Shown: positions 17,676 through 26,324, counted from the stretch's first letter. The stretch: 64,000 nucleotides of DNA from Syntrophobacter sp963666995 (GCA_963666995.1 OY762941.1:4898001-4962000); one strand, 5' to 3'. Numbers and translations are program-made. Notes: generated by a model not told the origin, from the letters alone.

Positions 17676-18461
17676 CTAGTCCTTCCTTATCAGGTATCCC
17701 TGCTGGACGTCGCATTCAATGCCTATCGTACCGATGGCGTCCGTATCCGAAACGGCTTTCACTTCGACGCGGCAGACGGCGACCCCGCTCTTGTCCAGAA
17801 GCGTCAACCGGTCTCCGGCCCTGATGCCGTTGGCCGCGCCGAGCCCGAATGCAACCTCGCATTCCAGCTCTTTCCTGATGATGTGATAGACTTCGGCCTT
17901 CCCTTCCTGAGCGAGCAATCGATCTCTCGCCCCCGACAGAAGATAGACCACTCCCAGGTTCAGGAGCAGAACCCCAAACAGACAAATTGCAGTCCACAGG
18001 GGGGAAATATCCAGATAACGTAATAGAAAAGAATCGGAATCCAGGTGCTCGCTGCGAAGGTCCTTGTATATTCTGACCTTGAAAACAGACAGGGGCTTGT
18101 CGGGGGCGGCTTTAAGGTACACGCCGATTTCATATTCGCCCGGCTGAATCAGGGGTTGTGTCGTGAGCAGGCCGCGCCACATGGCCCCGCCCATCCAGTA
18201 ACCGGGGTGCAGAGTCACGAAGTCGATCCGCAGAAGGTCCGAGCCGCTCGTGTACGAAAGCTCGTCTATTCCGTTCGGCTTCTCCCTGAGCGGACCGTCC
18301 ACGGCGGCAGATTCCCCGGGCAGCATTCGTAAAAGGTTCACGGGCTGCCTGATATTGGCGACAAGGCCGTCAAGAATAGCCAGCACAAGAATGGCGGAAA
18401 GAAGCGCGCCGGCTCTCCCGGCCCGGTTTCTCCAAGTGTTGATCTGATCCAAGTTCATCAA
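17676..18461 (-). CDS. Unknown two-helix membrane protein
   Basis: 261 residues. Helix near 18-35 (AGALLSAILVLAILDGLVA), an extracytoplasmic beta-rich domain of about 115 residues (GYWMGGAMWRGLL, PGEYEIGVYLKA), a second helix near 152-175 (TAICLFGVLLLNLGVVYLL), and a cytoplasmic C-terminal domain of about 80 residues (GLGAANGIRAGDRLTLLDKSGVAVCRVEVK) that reads like a small beta-barrel. I do not recognise the family. Its start overlaps the stop of the 68-codon gene 18458-18664, so the two are coupled. Both lie downstream of the second permease operon but behind a probable terminator. Confidence 0.75.
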   Translation of the reverse strand: MMNLDQINTWRNRAGRAGALLSAILVLAILDGLVANIRQPVNLLRMLPGESAAVDGPLREKPNGIDELSYTSGSDLLRIDFVTLHPGYWMGGAMWRGLLTTQPLIQPGEYEIGVYLKAAPDKPLSVFKVRIYKDLRSEHLDSDSFLLRYLDISPLWTAICLFGVLLLNLGVVYLLSGARDRLLAQEGKAEVYHIIRKELECEVAFGLGAANGIRAGDRLTLLDKSGVAVCRVEVKAVSDTDAIGTIGIECDVQQGYLIRKD

Positions 18462-18664
18462 GCCGGATGCGTTTCTTTAGGAAAACATTTCCTGATGATG
18501 ACGAAGGCTGCGGCAAGGGTGGGCAGGAGCATCGAGAAGAAGTATTTGAAAACGAGCGGGGTAAAATTTTCGGGATCCTGACTCGCAAGGTAAATGCTCA
18601 GCGTCAGTTGCCCCAGGACAACCAAGTCCACCACAGCAACGGCAATCTTTCTATAGAAAGGCAT
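18458..18664 (-). CDS. Small two-helix membrane protein
   Basis: 68 residues, MPFYRKIAVAVVDLVVLGQLTLSIYLA then FKYFFSMLLPTLAAAFVIIRKCF: two hydrophobic helices with short basic ends. The ATGA-type overlap with 17676-18461 supports real translation. No family is recognised; a small partner of the neighbouring membrane protein is the natural guess. Confidence 0.7.
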   Translation of the reverse strand: MPFYRKIAVAVVDLVVLGQLTLSIYLASQDPENFTPLVFKYFFSMLLPTLAAAFVIIRKCFPKETHPA

Positions 18665-18890
18665 GAACCCATCCCCTCCCGCGAAAACCGTCCATTCACG
18701 TTCCCGACTACCCCCCGTTCCGGGAGTGTTTAATTTCTTTTCGGCTCCCCGGGAGCAATCGGACGCCTTGCGGGTTTACGGCGTTTGCAGTAGGCCGCAG
18801 GCTTCCGCCGTCGAGCACAAAGAGTTCGCAGAACTTCGGTTACATATCACAATACCACGGGATCCGGCAACTTCCCTCAAAGGAAAGAGA

Positions 18891-18929
18891 GGAGGACCGC
18901 CTCAGCAACAACACTGCGGCCGGTCCTCC
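18891..18929 (-). terminator. Stem-loop after the second permease operon
   Basis: Nine-pair stem GGAGGACCG / CGGTCCTCC with a 21-nt loop, 21 bp past the lipoprotein stop on the minus strand, followed by TCTCTTTCC. The T-run is interrupted, so a moderate terminator. Confidence 0.5.
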
Positions 18930-18949
18930 CGGTGCACAACCTCCTGCCC

Positions 18950-19564
18950 CTATTTCTTGAAAATGTCGGTCCTGGTGATGTTCATGAATCTCAGAGATTT
19001 TCCTGCTTCCTTATAGTACACGCGGACCTCATCGCCTGCGTCCCACGTGGCGTCAGGCATCGAGAAGTATTCATCCGGCAGGGAGAAAGTGGTCACAATC
19101 TTCTGCCTGGCCGAGTATATAGTAATGGTTTTCTTCTCGCGATCCACAGCAGGAAACTTCTTGGCTTTCCCTTCGGCCTTGTTGAAGACCAGTGGATCAT
19201 CTTTTCCCACATCTTCCTTCTGGTCGATCAGCGTGTAGGTGAGGGTCTTGAAGCCCTGTGATGCGGGGTCAAAGATGACGATCTGCCGATTCTTGGTATC
19301 CAGCTTCATCCGCAGTCCGGCCTTGGGTTCCGGTCCCGTATCCTCGGGGTTTGTCGGAAGTGTGTAGGTCAAGGGCGGAAGGTGATTGTAATCAGGATTC
19401 TGCGGGTCGGAATTGCCGTCCCTGATAAACGTCACGGAACGGCTGTCTTTTTCGAATTTGATCACTCTTCCCTGGTCGACCTTGCCGTATTCCTGACAGC
19501 CGGCTACAAAAACCAGGGGCAATATGAATAATAAAGCGTAAATCCATTTGCGATTCTTGGCCAT
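18950..19564 (-). CDS. Lipoprotein of the second permease operon (DUF4881-like)
   Basis: 204 residues from ATG 19564 (GGGAGA upstream). Signal peptide MAKNRKWIYALLFILPLVFVAGC with lipobox FVAGC, then a soluble beta-rich domain (VDQGRVIKFEKDSRSVTFIRD, PPLTYTLPTNPEDTGPEP, VYYKEAGKSLRFMNITRTDIFKK). It resembles the lipoproteins found beside TauE permeases in Desulfovibrio; the DUF number is from memory and moderately sure. Last gene of the operon 21019-18950, 46 bp behind the permease. Probably periplasm-facing and involved in anion binding or complex stability, by inference only. Confidence 0.8.
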   Translation of the reverse strand: MAKNRKWIYALLFILPLVFVAGCQEYGKVDQGRVIKFEKDSRSVTFIRDGNSDPQNPDYNHLPPLTYTLPTNPEDTGPEPKAGLRMKLDTKNRQIVIFDPASQGFKTLTYTLIDQKEDVGKDDPLVFNKAEGKAKKFPAVDREKKTITIYSARQKIVTTFSLPDEYFSMPDATWDAGDEVRVYYKEAGKSLRFMNITRTDIFKK

Positions 19565-19609
19565 TACTCGTCTCCCTCTCATGCTGGCACAATCATAAAT
19601 TCGAGCAGA

Positions 19610-20671
19610 CTATCCCGCCATGCTCGCTTTCTTCCGGGCAATCTCCAACTTGGCACCCTGTACCATCTTCACAAAGACATAGAGGGCAAGCGTGCTCACG
19701 GTTAACAGAACGACTACAGTGGCCGCATCGTCACAGAAGCCTTTTATAGGCGGGATGTAGGTGGGAAGGAGCTTCAGTATGATAGAGACGGCGCACCCGA
19801 TGACGGCGCAACCGAATGCGATACGGATACCGTACCCCTTGATGTACTTGGTGGCGACCGTACCTACCTGCGCTCCGATAGCCGCACCCACCAGCATGAT
19901 GAGGGCCGCTACCAGCTCCACTCTGCCTTTCATCGTGTAGGTCGCGGCGCCGTACAGACCCGACATCATGACTTCAAACAGGTCGGTGCCAACCGCGACG
20001 TGAGTCGGACAGCCAATGATGTAAATAAGAGAGGGCATGCGGATGAGACCGCCGCCTATGCCAAGAATCCCTGCGAGCCAACCGGTGAAGAAGCTGACGC
20101 CGATCGGCAGCCAGGCGGAACAGTACACACCGGCGACATTGAGGTGCATCATCGGGGGGATTTTAATTTTGTGGAAGGTCTTGTGCCATTCGAGGCCGGT
20201 GGCCAGCTTGTCGAGTTCCTTCCCGGCCTTTCTGGCTTCCGCCTCTTTGCGTCTTCTCTTCACCACATCGGAAAACACCATGTAGGTGATAAACGCAAGG
20301 AGTACGATGTACAGCCAGCGGACCACCCAATCGACGCTTCCGATACGTTCCAGCCACATGATCATTTGCGCGCCGATTTCAAATCCGACGATTGTCCCGA
20401 AGAGCATAATGAAGCCGAGCTTGTAATCGACGTTCCCGAACTTGCCGTGCCGCATGGTGGAGATCAGTGACTTACCAGCCATGTGTGCAATGTCGGTCCC
20501 GATTGCAAACGCCATCGGAAAGCCAAGGATGTTCAGTCCGGGGGTCACCATCCATGCGCCGCCCATACCGAAAAAGCCGCCGATGACACCAACACCGATT
20601 CCAAGAATGACCAGGCCAGGCCAGAATATTTTGACACCGGCGATGGGCATGAGGATATATAACCAATCCAT
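19610..20671 (-). CDS. TauE/SafE family anion permease (second copy)
   Basis: 353 residues with the duplicated TauE fold: LVILGIGVGVIGGFFGMGGAWMVTPGLNILGFPMAFAIGTDIAHMAGKS and SFFTGWLAGILGIGGGLIRMPSLIYIIGCPTHVAVGTDLFEVMMSGLYGA, each with the G-x-G-G and GTD elements. A charged cytoplasmic loop near 150-175 (KRRRKEAEARKAGKELDKL) separates the halves. It is distinct from the 417-residue copy at 4754-6007 and comes with different partners: a small exported protein upstream and a lipoprotein downstream. Sulfate or related anion transport is likely given the qrc genes nearby. Confidence 0.9.
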   Translation of the reverse strand: MDWLYILMPIAGVKIFWPGLVILGIGVGVIGGFFGMGGAWMVTPGLNILGFPMAFAIGTDIAHMAGKSLISTMRHGKFGNVDYKLGFIMLFGTIVGFEIGAQMIMWLERIGSVDWVVRWLYIVLLAFITYMVFSDVVKRRRKEAEARKAGKELDKLATGLEWHKTFHKIKIPPMMHLNVAGVYCSAWLPIGVSFFTGWLAGILGIGGGLIRMPSLIYIIGCPTHVAVGTDLFEVMMSGLYGAATYTMKGRVELVAALIMLVGAAIGAQVGTVATKYIKGYGIRIAFGCAVIGCAVSIILKLLPTYIPPIKGFCDDAATVVVLLTVSTLALYVFVKMVQGAKLEIARKKASMAG

Positions 20672-20719
20672 ATATCAAACCTCCTGGTTCCTAAAAAAAT
20701 CGAATCACGAATGAATGAA

Positions 20720-21019
20720 TCAATGTTCAGCCAGATCTCTCGACTTCAGATCGATCCCGATGCGGCTCATGACGACATCGGCCAATCCTCCCAGGATGAC
20801 ACCCATGAGCGGGATGATGATGATCGTAAGAAGTGTGAAATAGACGTGACTTTCATTGTAAAGATTTGCCCACCATGCCATTATGCCGCTGAGCTTGCGG
20901 GTATCGGCCACTATCACCATCGGCGGACCCGAAGGGCCCCCCGATGCCAGTGCCAATGCCGGCATCAATAAAAATGCGGTGGTTCCCAGCCCCACAATTT
21001 TCAACCACAACTTATGCAT
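20720..21019 (-). CDS. Small exported membrane protein of the second permease operon
   Basis: 99 residues from ATG 21019 (GGAGG eight bases before). MHKLWLKIVGLGTTAFLLMPALALASGG looks like a cleavable signal, and a second helix covers YFTLLTIIIIPLMGVILGGLADVVM. It is 48 bp upstream of the permease gene and in the same operon. Function unknown; likely a small subunit of the transporter. Confidence 0.78.
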   Translation of the reverse strand: MHKLWLKIVGLGTTAFLLMPALALASGGPSGPPMVIVADTRKLSGIMAWWANLYNESHVYFTLLTIIIIPLMGVILGGLADVVMSRIGIDLKSRDLAEH

Positions 21020-21129
21020 TGCCTCAACCTCCATTTGGTCGGATTAATACGAACAGTCCTCATTGCCTGCCCTGTCCATCCCCCCCGCTTCCCACTGCTG
21101 CTCCGCCTCCGTGCTTTCAACTGCCTGCA

Positions 21130-21546
21130 CTAACGAATCACCGCCACACTGCAGGAGGCATGGGCTACAACCTTGGCTGCCGTGCTTCCCATGAGAAATC
21201 CTCTGACCCCGGTTGTGCCCGTGCACCCCAGAAGAATCAGATCGAATTTCCCTTCCTCGGCCTTTCGAATGATGTTGTTGGCCGGTACCACGCCGGCCTC
21301 GAGCACGGTCGAAACCTCGATTCCCTTCTTGTCGAAAAGGGCTTTTGCCTCACTGAGCACGGCCTTCGCCTCAGCATTCAGCTTGTCCTGGATGTTTAGC
21401 GGCATTTCATCCATATCGCTGGAATAGTACGCCACCGAGATCAAGGTCACCTTGGCACCCTCTTGCTCCGCCAGCTCCAATGCCCTTTGCACTGCCTTGG
21501 CGGATCTTTCGGAACCGTCCACAGCCACCAGCACCTTCACCCACAT
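21130..21546 (-). CDS. Universal stress protein (UspA family)
   Basis: 138 residues from ATG 21546 (MWVKVLVAVDGSERSAKAVQ), GGAGGG upstream. The ATP-binding signature GCTGTTGVRGFLMGSTAAKVVAHASCSVAVI is intact. It is a single gene, 110 bp before the permease operon, with a consensus sigma-54 promoter at 21611-21625. Confidence 0.92.
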   Translation of the reverse strand: MWVKVLVAVDGSERSAKAVQRALELAEQEGAKVTLISVAYYSSDMDEMPLNIQDKLNAEAKAVLSEAKALFDKKGIEVSTVLEAGVVPANNIIRKAEEGKFDLILLGCTGTTGVRGFLMGSTAAKVVAHASCSVAVIR

Positions 21547-21610
21547 TACAATCCCTCCTGCGTTTCCTGTTGCGTGCACTTCACCCGTGATTGCCTGTGG
21601 AGTTCTTTGA

Positions 21611-21625
21611 GCAACTTATGTGCCA
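21611..21625 (-). promoter_or_regulatory. Sigma-54 promoter of the uspA-type gene
   Basis: Minus strand TGGCAC-ATAAG-TTGC, an exact consensus match, 65 bp before the ATG at 21546. Two overlapping short dyads around 21671-21688 lie about 50 bp further upstream. Confidence 0.68.
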
Positions 21626-21715
21626 GTCCCCGGTTCTTCGGCATTCATCGGGCAATAGGGCACCTGCCCTGATTCCGACAGAATCGGACCGCCAGTCAAA
21701 ATGAAGGGTTGGGGG

Positions 21716-21738
21716 AAAAGCGAAACTTTTATATGACA
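21716..21738. repeat. 23-bp shared element, copy 1
   Basis: AAAAGCGAAACTTTTATATGACA-type sequence, 21 of 23 bases equal to 24815-24837 and in the same orientation. Its first half is an inverted repeat (AAAAGC-GAA-ACTTTT, one mismatch). It lies about 170 bp before the uspA-type gene. Confidence 0.45.
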
Positions 21739-21773
21739 GATGTGTCACCGAACGGAGACTAATTGCGGACCGG

Positions 21774-22151
21774 TTAAGCCGGCAAGGAAAGGCAAAACTC
21801 GTCTACCTTTTTCCGGAAGACTTCGACCTTGATGGGTTTAATGATATAGTCGTACACCCCGAGTGAGAGCGCCCTGCTGATCATCTGTTTCTGGTGGAGG
21901 AATGCATGGACGACGATCATGGTGTTCGGAGCAATTTGTTTGAATTTCCGCAGAAGGCCATAGTCCCCGGCCATAAGCATGGCCATGTCGCTCAGGACTA
22001 TATCGAAGACAATTTCCTTCACCAGATCCAGGGCTTCCTGCTCATTCATGGAGGTATAGCACTTGCAGTCCCTGTAGGTCTCAAGGGCCCTTGCGAACAG
22101 TTCGTTCGTGTCTCTGTCAGGGTCCAGAATAAGAATCAGCTTGCGGCTCAT
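21774..22151 (-). CDS. Response regulator receiver protein
   Basis: 125 residues from ATG 22151 (MSRKLILILDPDRDT), GGAA seven bases upstream. D55 in IVLSDMAMLM is the phosphoacceptor and K in YIIKPIKVEVF closes the pocket; the acidic pair reads DPD. No output domain. It is alone between the MITE copy 1 and the uspA promoter; no kinase is adjacent on the same transcript. Confidence 0.83.
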   Translation of the reverse strand: MSRKLILILDPDRDTNELFARALETYRDCKCYTSMNEQEALDLVKEIVFDIVLSDMAMLMAGDYGLLRKFKQIAPNTMIVVHAFLHQKQMISRALSLGVYDYIIKPIKVEVFRKKVDEFCLSLPA

Positions 22152-22315
22152 ACACACATTCCGGCGTTCATTCGCCGATGGAAAATCCCTACGGATAAAG
22201 ATCGTTGCACCCCGCCGGATCGGACTCCCGCGCCATTCCGTCAGGAGTTCGATCAAACACCGAATCCGAATATACACCATTTAGCCGGATATCAATCCCC
22301 GCATTTGTTTAAATC

Positions 22316-22475
22316 CTGATTTGAGCGATTCCACAGGAGATGCCGCCGGGGCTGGAATGTTTTCACTGAATCACACCCCCACCCCGCCTCCCCCATCAAG
22401 GGGGAGGGGTCAAACGCCAATTCCCCTCCCCTGCCGGGAGGGGCGAGGGGAAGGGGAGAAAATCGCTCAAATCAG
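22316..22475. mobile_element. MITE-like element, copy 1
   Basis: 160 bp bounded by perfect 15-bp terminal inverted repeats CTGATTTGAGCGATT / AATCGCTCAAATCAG. The interior holds GC-rich dyads (CCTCCCCC...GGGGGAGG and CCCCTCCC...GGGAGGGG) and no open frame. Reverse-complemented it aligns end to end with 35008-35165, roughly 85% identical by eye. No clear target-site duplication is visible. Non-autonomous; the transposase is not in the window. Confidence 0.8.
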
Positions 22476-22507
22476 CCAGTATTGTCTTCTCTACAATTAG
22501 CGTGCCA

Positions 22508-24772
22508 CTAATCGGGCGTATCTTCGGTGGATTCCGCCTCGTCAGGCATTTCGCTCCCCAGCGCCTTCAGCACGATCGTGAACGTCGTCCCGTGCCGGCC
22601 TCGATCGTCATCCTCAGTCCGGCTTGCGCATTCGATGGTCCCGCCATATTTGGAAACAATCCCATAGCTGACGGACAAGCCCAGTCCGGTTCCCTGGCCT
22701 GTCTTTTTAGTGGTGAAGAAAGGATCGAAAATTTTCCGAATGAACTCTTTCCTGATCCCGCATCCGGTATCGGACACGATCAGTTCGACTTCTCCCGGCA
22801 GTTTTCCCGGCCCGCTGGAGACGGTCAGCACCCCCTGCCCGTCCATCGCATGGACCGCATTGTTGACCAGGTTGAGAAGAACCTGCTGGAGCCCCTTGGA
22901 ATCCATCCTGACAGGGGGCAGCCCTTCGGCAAGGGATGTCACGAGAGAAATGTTATTGATTGTCAGCGTATGTTTCACCACCGACAGGATCTCCTCGATG
23001 TTTTCGTCAACATCGCAGTATTCCTCAGCTTCTTCACTCACCCTCGCAAAACTGAGCAGCCTCTCCACTATGCTCTTGCAATGCAGCCCATGTCTTTCGA
23101 TCGTCTTCAGATCGTTGTACTCCATGGTTCCGGGCTCCATCCTCTCCAGCATGAGATCGCAGAAGCCGAGCATTATCCCTATGGGGTTGTTGATTTCGTG
23201 TGCGACGCCCGCCGCCAGTGTTCCCAATGAAGCCAGTTTCTCCGTGTTTATGAGCTGCCGCTCCAGCCGCTTGCGATCGGTGATGTCACGCGCGATGCCC
23301 AGGACGTGCCCCTGTTCTTCACCTTCCTCCCGAACGGGAATGTATTGGATGTTGAACCATAAGTCCTGGCTCAGGATATTGAGCATGGATTCAGTCCTCT
23401 GGCCGCGCTCCGTGCGCAGTGCGCGGCGAACCACTTTCAATTGCTCGTCTGCCTGTTCCCGAGGCAGGAAACGATAGAGGCTCTGGCCGGGCAGTTCGTC
23501 GATGCCCACTCCAAAGACCCTGGCCATGTGCTGATTGGCCGTCTTTATGACCGCGTCGCCGTCCAGGGTGAAAATAAAGTCCTCCGCGCTCTCGATAAGG
23601 GAACGGGACTTGGCCTCGGAGCGTTCGAGTTCCGTGGCATACCGCCGAATATCGTCCGTCTTGATGGCTACTTCCTGTTCCAGGATGGTTGACCAGCGGA
23701 GTTCGTAAAGCACGATCACTGCGCTGCCCAGGAGTATGATGAAAATCACGAAACCCTGCAGAAGGACCTGCCTTCCATAAACCGAGTTGATTTCAGCTTC
23801 GACCTCTTCAACCGGTGCGACCACGGCAACGGACCAGTTGTACACCATAAACGGTCCCTGAACCTTTACGGGCGCGTAGGCGATGAGTTTTTCCATTGGT
23901 TCCAACACGTCCCTGTGCCATCCGGAAACGTATGTCCCGATACCTTCCTTCCCTTTGAGCATCTCATCGCGCTGGATATCATTGATTTGAGCAAACGAGA
24001 TCGCGGGGTTCCGATTGCTGCGAATATCAAACGCGTTTTCTCCGATAAAGATTGCTTCGGGATGAAACAGAAAATTGCCGGAGGAATCCATCACCCACGC
24101 ATATCCGCTTTTCCCGGACCTGATCGGAGGAATGATTTCGCGAAGAAGCTTGCTGACATCCAGAGTGGCCTTCAGGTACCCGGCAAAACCCCTGGAAGGC
24201 CTGGGATGAAGTTCATCGGCAGCGTCTTCACGGGTGGGTATGATGAGATCCAGCACGATGGTCCTCCTGTCTTTTGCAGGATCCTTGGGCCGAGTTCCGG
24301 TACCCATCGTCTTACCCCTGTTGCCGGGGTCGGAAGCCCAGGAAAGGTAGGCGCCCGCCTCCTGCTGCGGGATGGCTCCGTAATACCTCATGCCGATCCC
24401 CTGGTCGTTTGCAACGAACATGGTGTTCCCATCCCGGTCAACGCGCCTGATTTCGGCGATGTTGTCCCTGTTCAACACGGGCATGGTCGATATGAGCAGC
24501 ATTTCATAGCTTCCCGGATCGCAATACTGCACCGCGGGAAGAGAATTGAGCAGGATGAGGTCGGCGTTCGCATTCTCGATCGTTGCCTCGATCCGCTCGG
24601 CGGTAGTCCTCGCAAGCACGAGTTGCTGTTCGTTAAACTGGTCTCTTATGATCTCTTTCATGTACTTCGAAGACGTGATCCCAAGGTATGAGGCCATTCC
24701 GACAAAAATGACCGTCACCACGCCGATTATTTTCAAGACCTTGTGCAGTTTCATTCTTTCTTTGGTTTCCAT
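22508..24772 (-). CDS. Sensor histidine kinase with dCache and PAS domains
   Basis: 754 residues from ATG 24772 behind GGAGAAGG. An N-terminal helix (VLKIIGVVTVIFVGMASYLGI) and a second near residue 350 (GFVIFIILLGSAVIVLYEL) enclose a large periplasmic sensor domain of the double-Cache type (GKSGYAWVMDSSGNFLFHPE). A PAS domain follows (AEDFIFTLDGDAVIKTANQHMARVFG), then the HisKA box GVAHEINNPIGIMLGF, N box VLLNLVNNAVHAM and G boxes SDTGCGI, GTGLGLSVSYGI. It is divergent from the sigma-54 regulator 24903-26324, its probable partner. Confidence 0.93.
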   Translation of the reverse strand: METKERMKLHKVLKIIGVVTVIFVGMASYLGITSSKYMKEIIRDQFNEQQLVLARTTAERIEATIENANADLILLNSLPAVQYCDPGSYEMLLISTMPVLNRDNIAEIRRVDRDGNTMFVANDQGIGMRYYGAIPQQEAGAYLSWASDPGNRGKTMGTGTRPKDPAKDRRTIVLDLIIPTREDAADELHPRPSRGFAGYLKATLDVSKLLREIIPPIRSGKSGYAWVMDSSGNFLFHPEAIFIGENAFDIRSNRNPAISFAQINDIQRDEMLKGKEGIGTYVSGWHRDVLEPMEKLIAYAPVKVQGPFMVYNWSVAVVAPVEEVEAEINSVYGRQVLLQGFVIFIILLGSAVIVLYELRWSTILEQEVAIKTDDIRRYATELERSEAKSRSLIESAEDFIFTLDGDAVIKTANQHMARVFGVGIDELPGQSLYRFLPREQADEQLKVVRRALRTERGQRTESMLNILSQDLWFNIQYIPVREEGEEQGHVLGIARDITDRKRLERQLINTEKLASLGTLAAGVAHEINNPIGIMLGFCDLMLERMEPGTMEYNDLKTIERHGLHCKSIVERLLSFARVSEEAEEYCDVDENIEEILSVVKHTLTINNISLVTSLAEGLPPVRMDSKGLQQVLLNLVNNAVHAMDGQGVLTVSSGPGKLPGEVELIVSDTGCGIRKEFIRKIFDPFFTTKKTGQGTGLGLSVSYGIVSKYGGTIECASRTEDDDRGRHGTTFTIVLKALGSEMPDEAESTEDTPD

Positions 24773-24814
24773 GGCAGCGCCTTCTCCGCTCCTCGGTTGC
24801 GTATGGACGATGGA

Positions 24815-24837
24815 AAAAGTGAAACTTTTAGATGACA
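24815..24837. repeat. 23-bp shared element, copy 2
   Basis: Second copy of the 21716-21738 element. Here the dyad AAAAGT-GAA-ACTTTT is perfect. It sits between the divergent kinase (start 24772) and regulator (start 24903) genes, where an operator would act on both. Confidence 0.45.
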
Positions 24838-24902
24838 TTTTTGTTGACTTGTCGTCAAGACTCCAGTGAAAATGACATCACCAACCTTCAGAGGAGACTC
24901 AC

Positions 24903-26324
24903 ATGCCGGGGAAAATTTTGCTTGTCGACGACGAACAGGACATGCTGGTCCTTTTATCGCGCATATTGTCCGAAAAGAAAGATCATGAAATCACGGCAAT
25001 CGCGGATCCTCTTCAAGTATCGGAGCTGCTGAAAAAAAACGATTACGATCTGGTCATCACCGACTTGAGAATGCCCGGACGCAGCGGTCTCCAGATCATG
25101 GAGGCCGTAAAGCAGACGAACCCGAACACGGCGGTCATCATCATGACCGCCTTCGGCACGATCGAGTCGGCCATTGAAGCAACCCGCAAGGGCGCCTTCG
25201 ATTATGTCACCAAGCCTTTCCGCAAGGAAAGGATTCTTCATGTCGTCGATCAGGCCATCAAGTGGCAGCAGCTTCAAAAGGAAAATACTTACCTGCGCGA
25301 AAAGCTCAAAGGCAAGTCTCAATTTCCCACCCTGGTCGGAACCGGCCCTGCCATGCGGACCCTTCACAACCAGATAGACCGCGTGGCCAAAACCACCGCT
25401 ACGGTGCTCATTACGGGGGAGAGCGGCACGGGCAAGGAACTTGTGGCCAGGGCCCTGCACACTCACAGTCTCAGAAATGAAAGGCTGTTCATCCCGCTGA
25501 GCTGCAGCGCACTGCCCGAGTCAATCATAGAATCCGAGCTGTTCGGGCATCTTCGAGGTTCTTTTACCGGAGCCCTGAGAGATAAAAAGGGCCTGATCGA
25601 GGAGGCAAACCACGGGACGCTCTTCCTCGATGAGATCGGCGACCTGAGCATGTCGATGCAGGTAAAACTCCTGAGGCTCCTCCAGGAAGGCGAATACAAG
25701 TCCATAGGCTCCAATACCATCCGAAAGGTGGATATTCGGTTCATTGCCGCAACCAACCAGAACCTGCTGGACAAGATCAGAAAGAATGAGTTCCGTGAAG
25801 ATCTCTACTACCGTTTGAATGTCATCAACATCGTCCTCCCAACGCTCAGGGACCGCCTGGAGGACATCCCGCTTCTCGTGCATTGTTTCCTGGATAAGTA
25901 CAATGTCCTCCACGGCAAAAACGTCAAGAGAACCGAAGCCGAGACACTTCAATACCTGATGCACAGGGACTGGCCCGGAAATGTGAGGGAGCTTGAAAAC
26001 GTCATCGAGAGGGGTGTGATCATGGCCGCGGGGAATACGCTGCTGCCTTCGGACGTCACGATCCCCCCCGCCGGGGACCCGGTTCATGTGGAAATACAAC
26101 CTCCAGCCGAGGGCGACCTGTTCTCCATGCCTTTTAAACTTGCCAAAGACAAGATCGTAGGAGAATTTCAAACCCGCTACATCGCCAAAGTCCTGGCCCG
26201 CCATGCGGGGAACGTATCTCAGGCCGCCAAGGATTCGGGCCTGAAGAGGCAATACCTGCACCGGCTGATCAGAGAAGCCAACGTCGATTCCAAATCTTTC
26301 AAGAAACCTGCCCCGTCCGACTAG
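24903..26324 (+). CDS. Sigma-54-dependent response regulator (NtrC family)
   Basis: 473 residues, GAGGAG before the ATG. Receiver with D10-D11, D54 (ITDLRMPGR) and K in TKPFR; AAA+ domain with GESGTGKE, Walker B FLDEIGDL and REDLYYRL; Fis-type C-terminus (HAGNVSQAAKDSGLKRQYLHRLI). The sigma-54 contact loop reads GSFTGA (HLRGSFTGALRD) instead of GAFTGA. The gene is divergent from the dCache kinase 22508-24772. Its last 26 bp overlap the 3' end of the receiver gene 26299-26733 on the other strand. Confidence 0.94.
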   Translation: MPGKILLVDDEQDMLVLLSRILSEKKDHEITAIADPLQVSELLKKNDYDLVITDLRMPGRSGLQIMEAVKQTNPNTAVIIMTAFGTIESAIEATRKGAFDYVTKPFRKERILHVVDQAIKWQQLQKENTYLREKLKGKSQFPTLVGTGPAMRTLHNQIDRVAKTTATVLITGESGTGKELVARALHTHSLRNERLFIPLSCSALPESIIESELFGHLRGSFTGALRDKKGLIEEANHGTLFLDEIGDLSMSMQVKLLRLLQEGEYKSIGSNTIRKVDIRFIAATNQNLLDKIRKNEFREDLYYRLNVINIVLPTLRDRLEDIPLLVHCFLDKYNVLHGKNVKRTEAETLQYLMHRDWPGNVRELENVIERGVIMAAGNTLLPSDVTIPPAGDPVHVEIQPPAEGDLFSMPFKLAKDKIVGEFQTRYIAKVLARHAGNVSQAAKDSGLKRQYLHRLIREANVDSKSFKKPAPSD

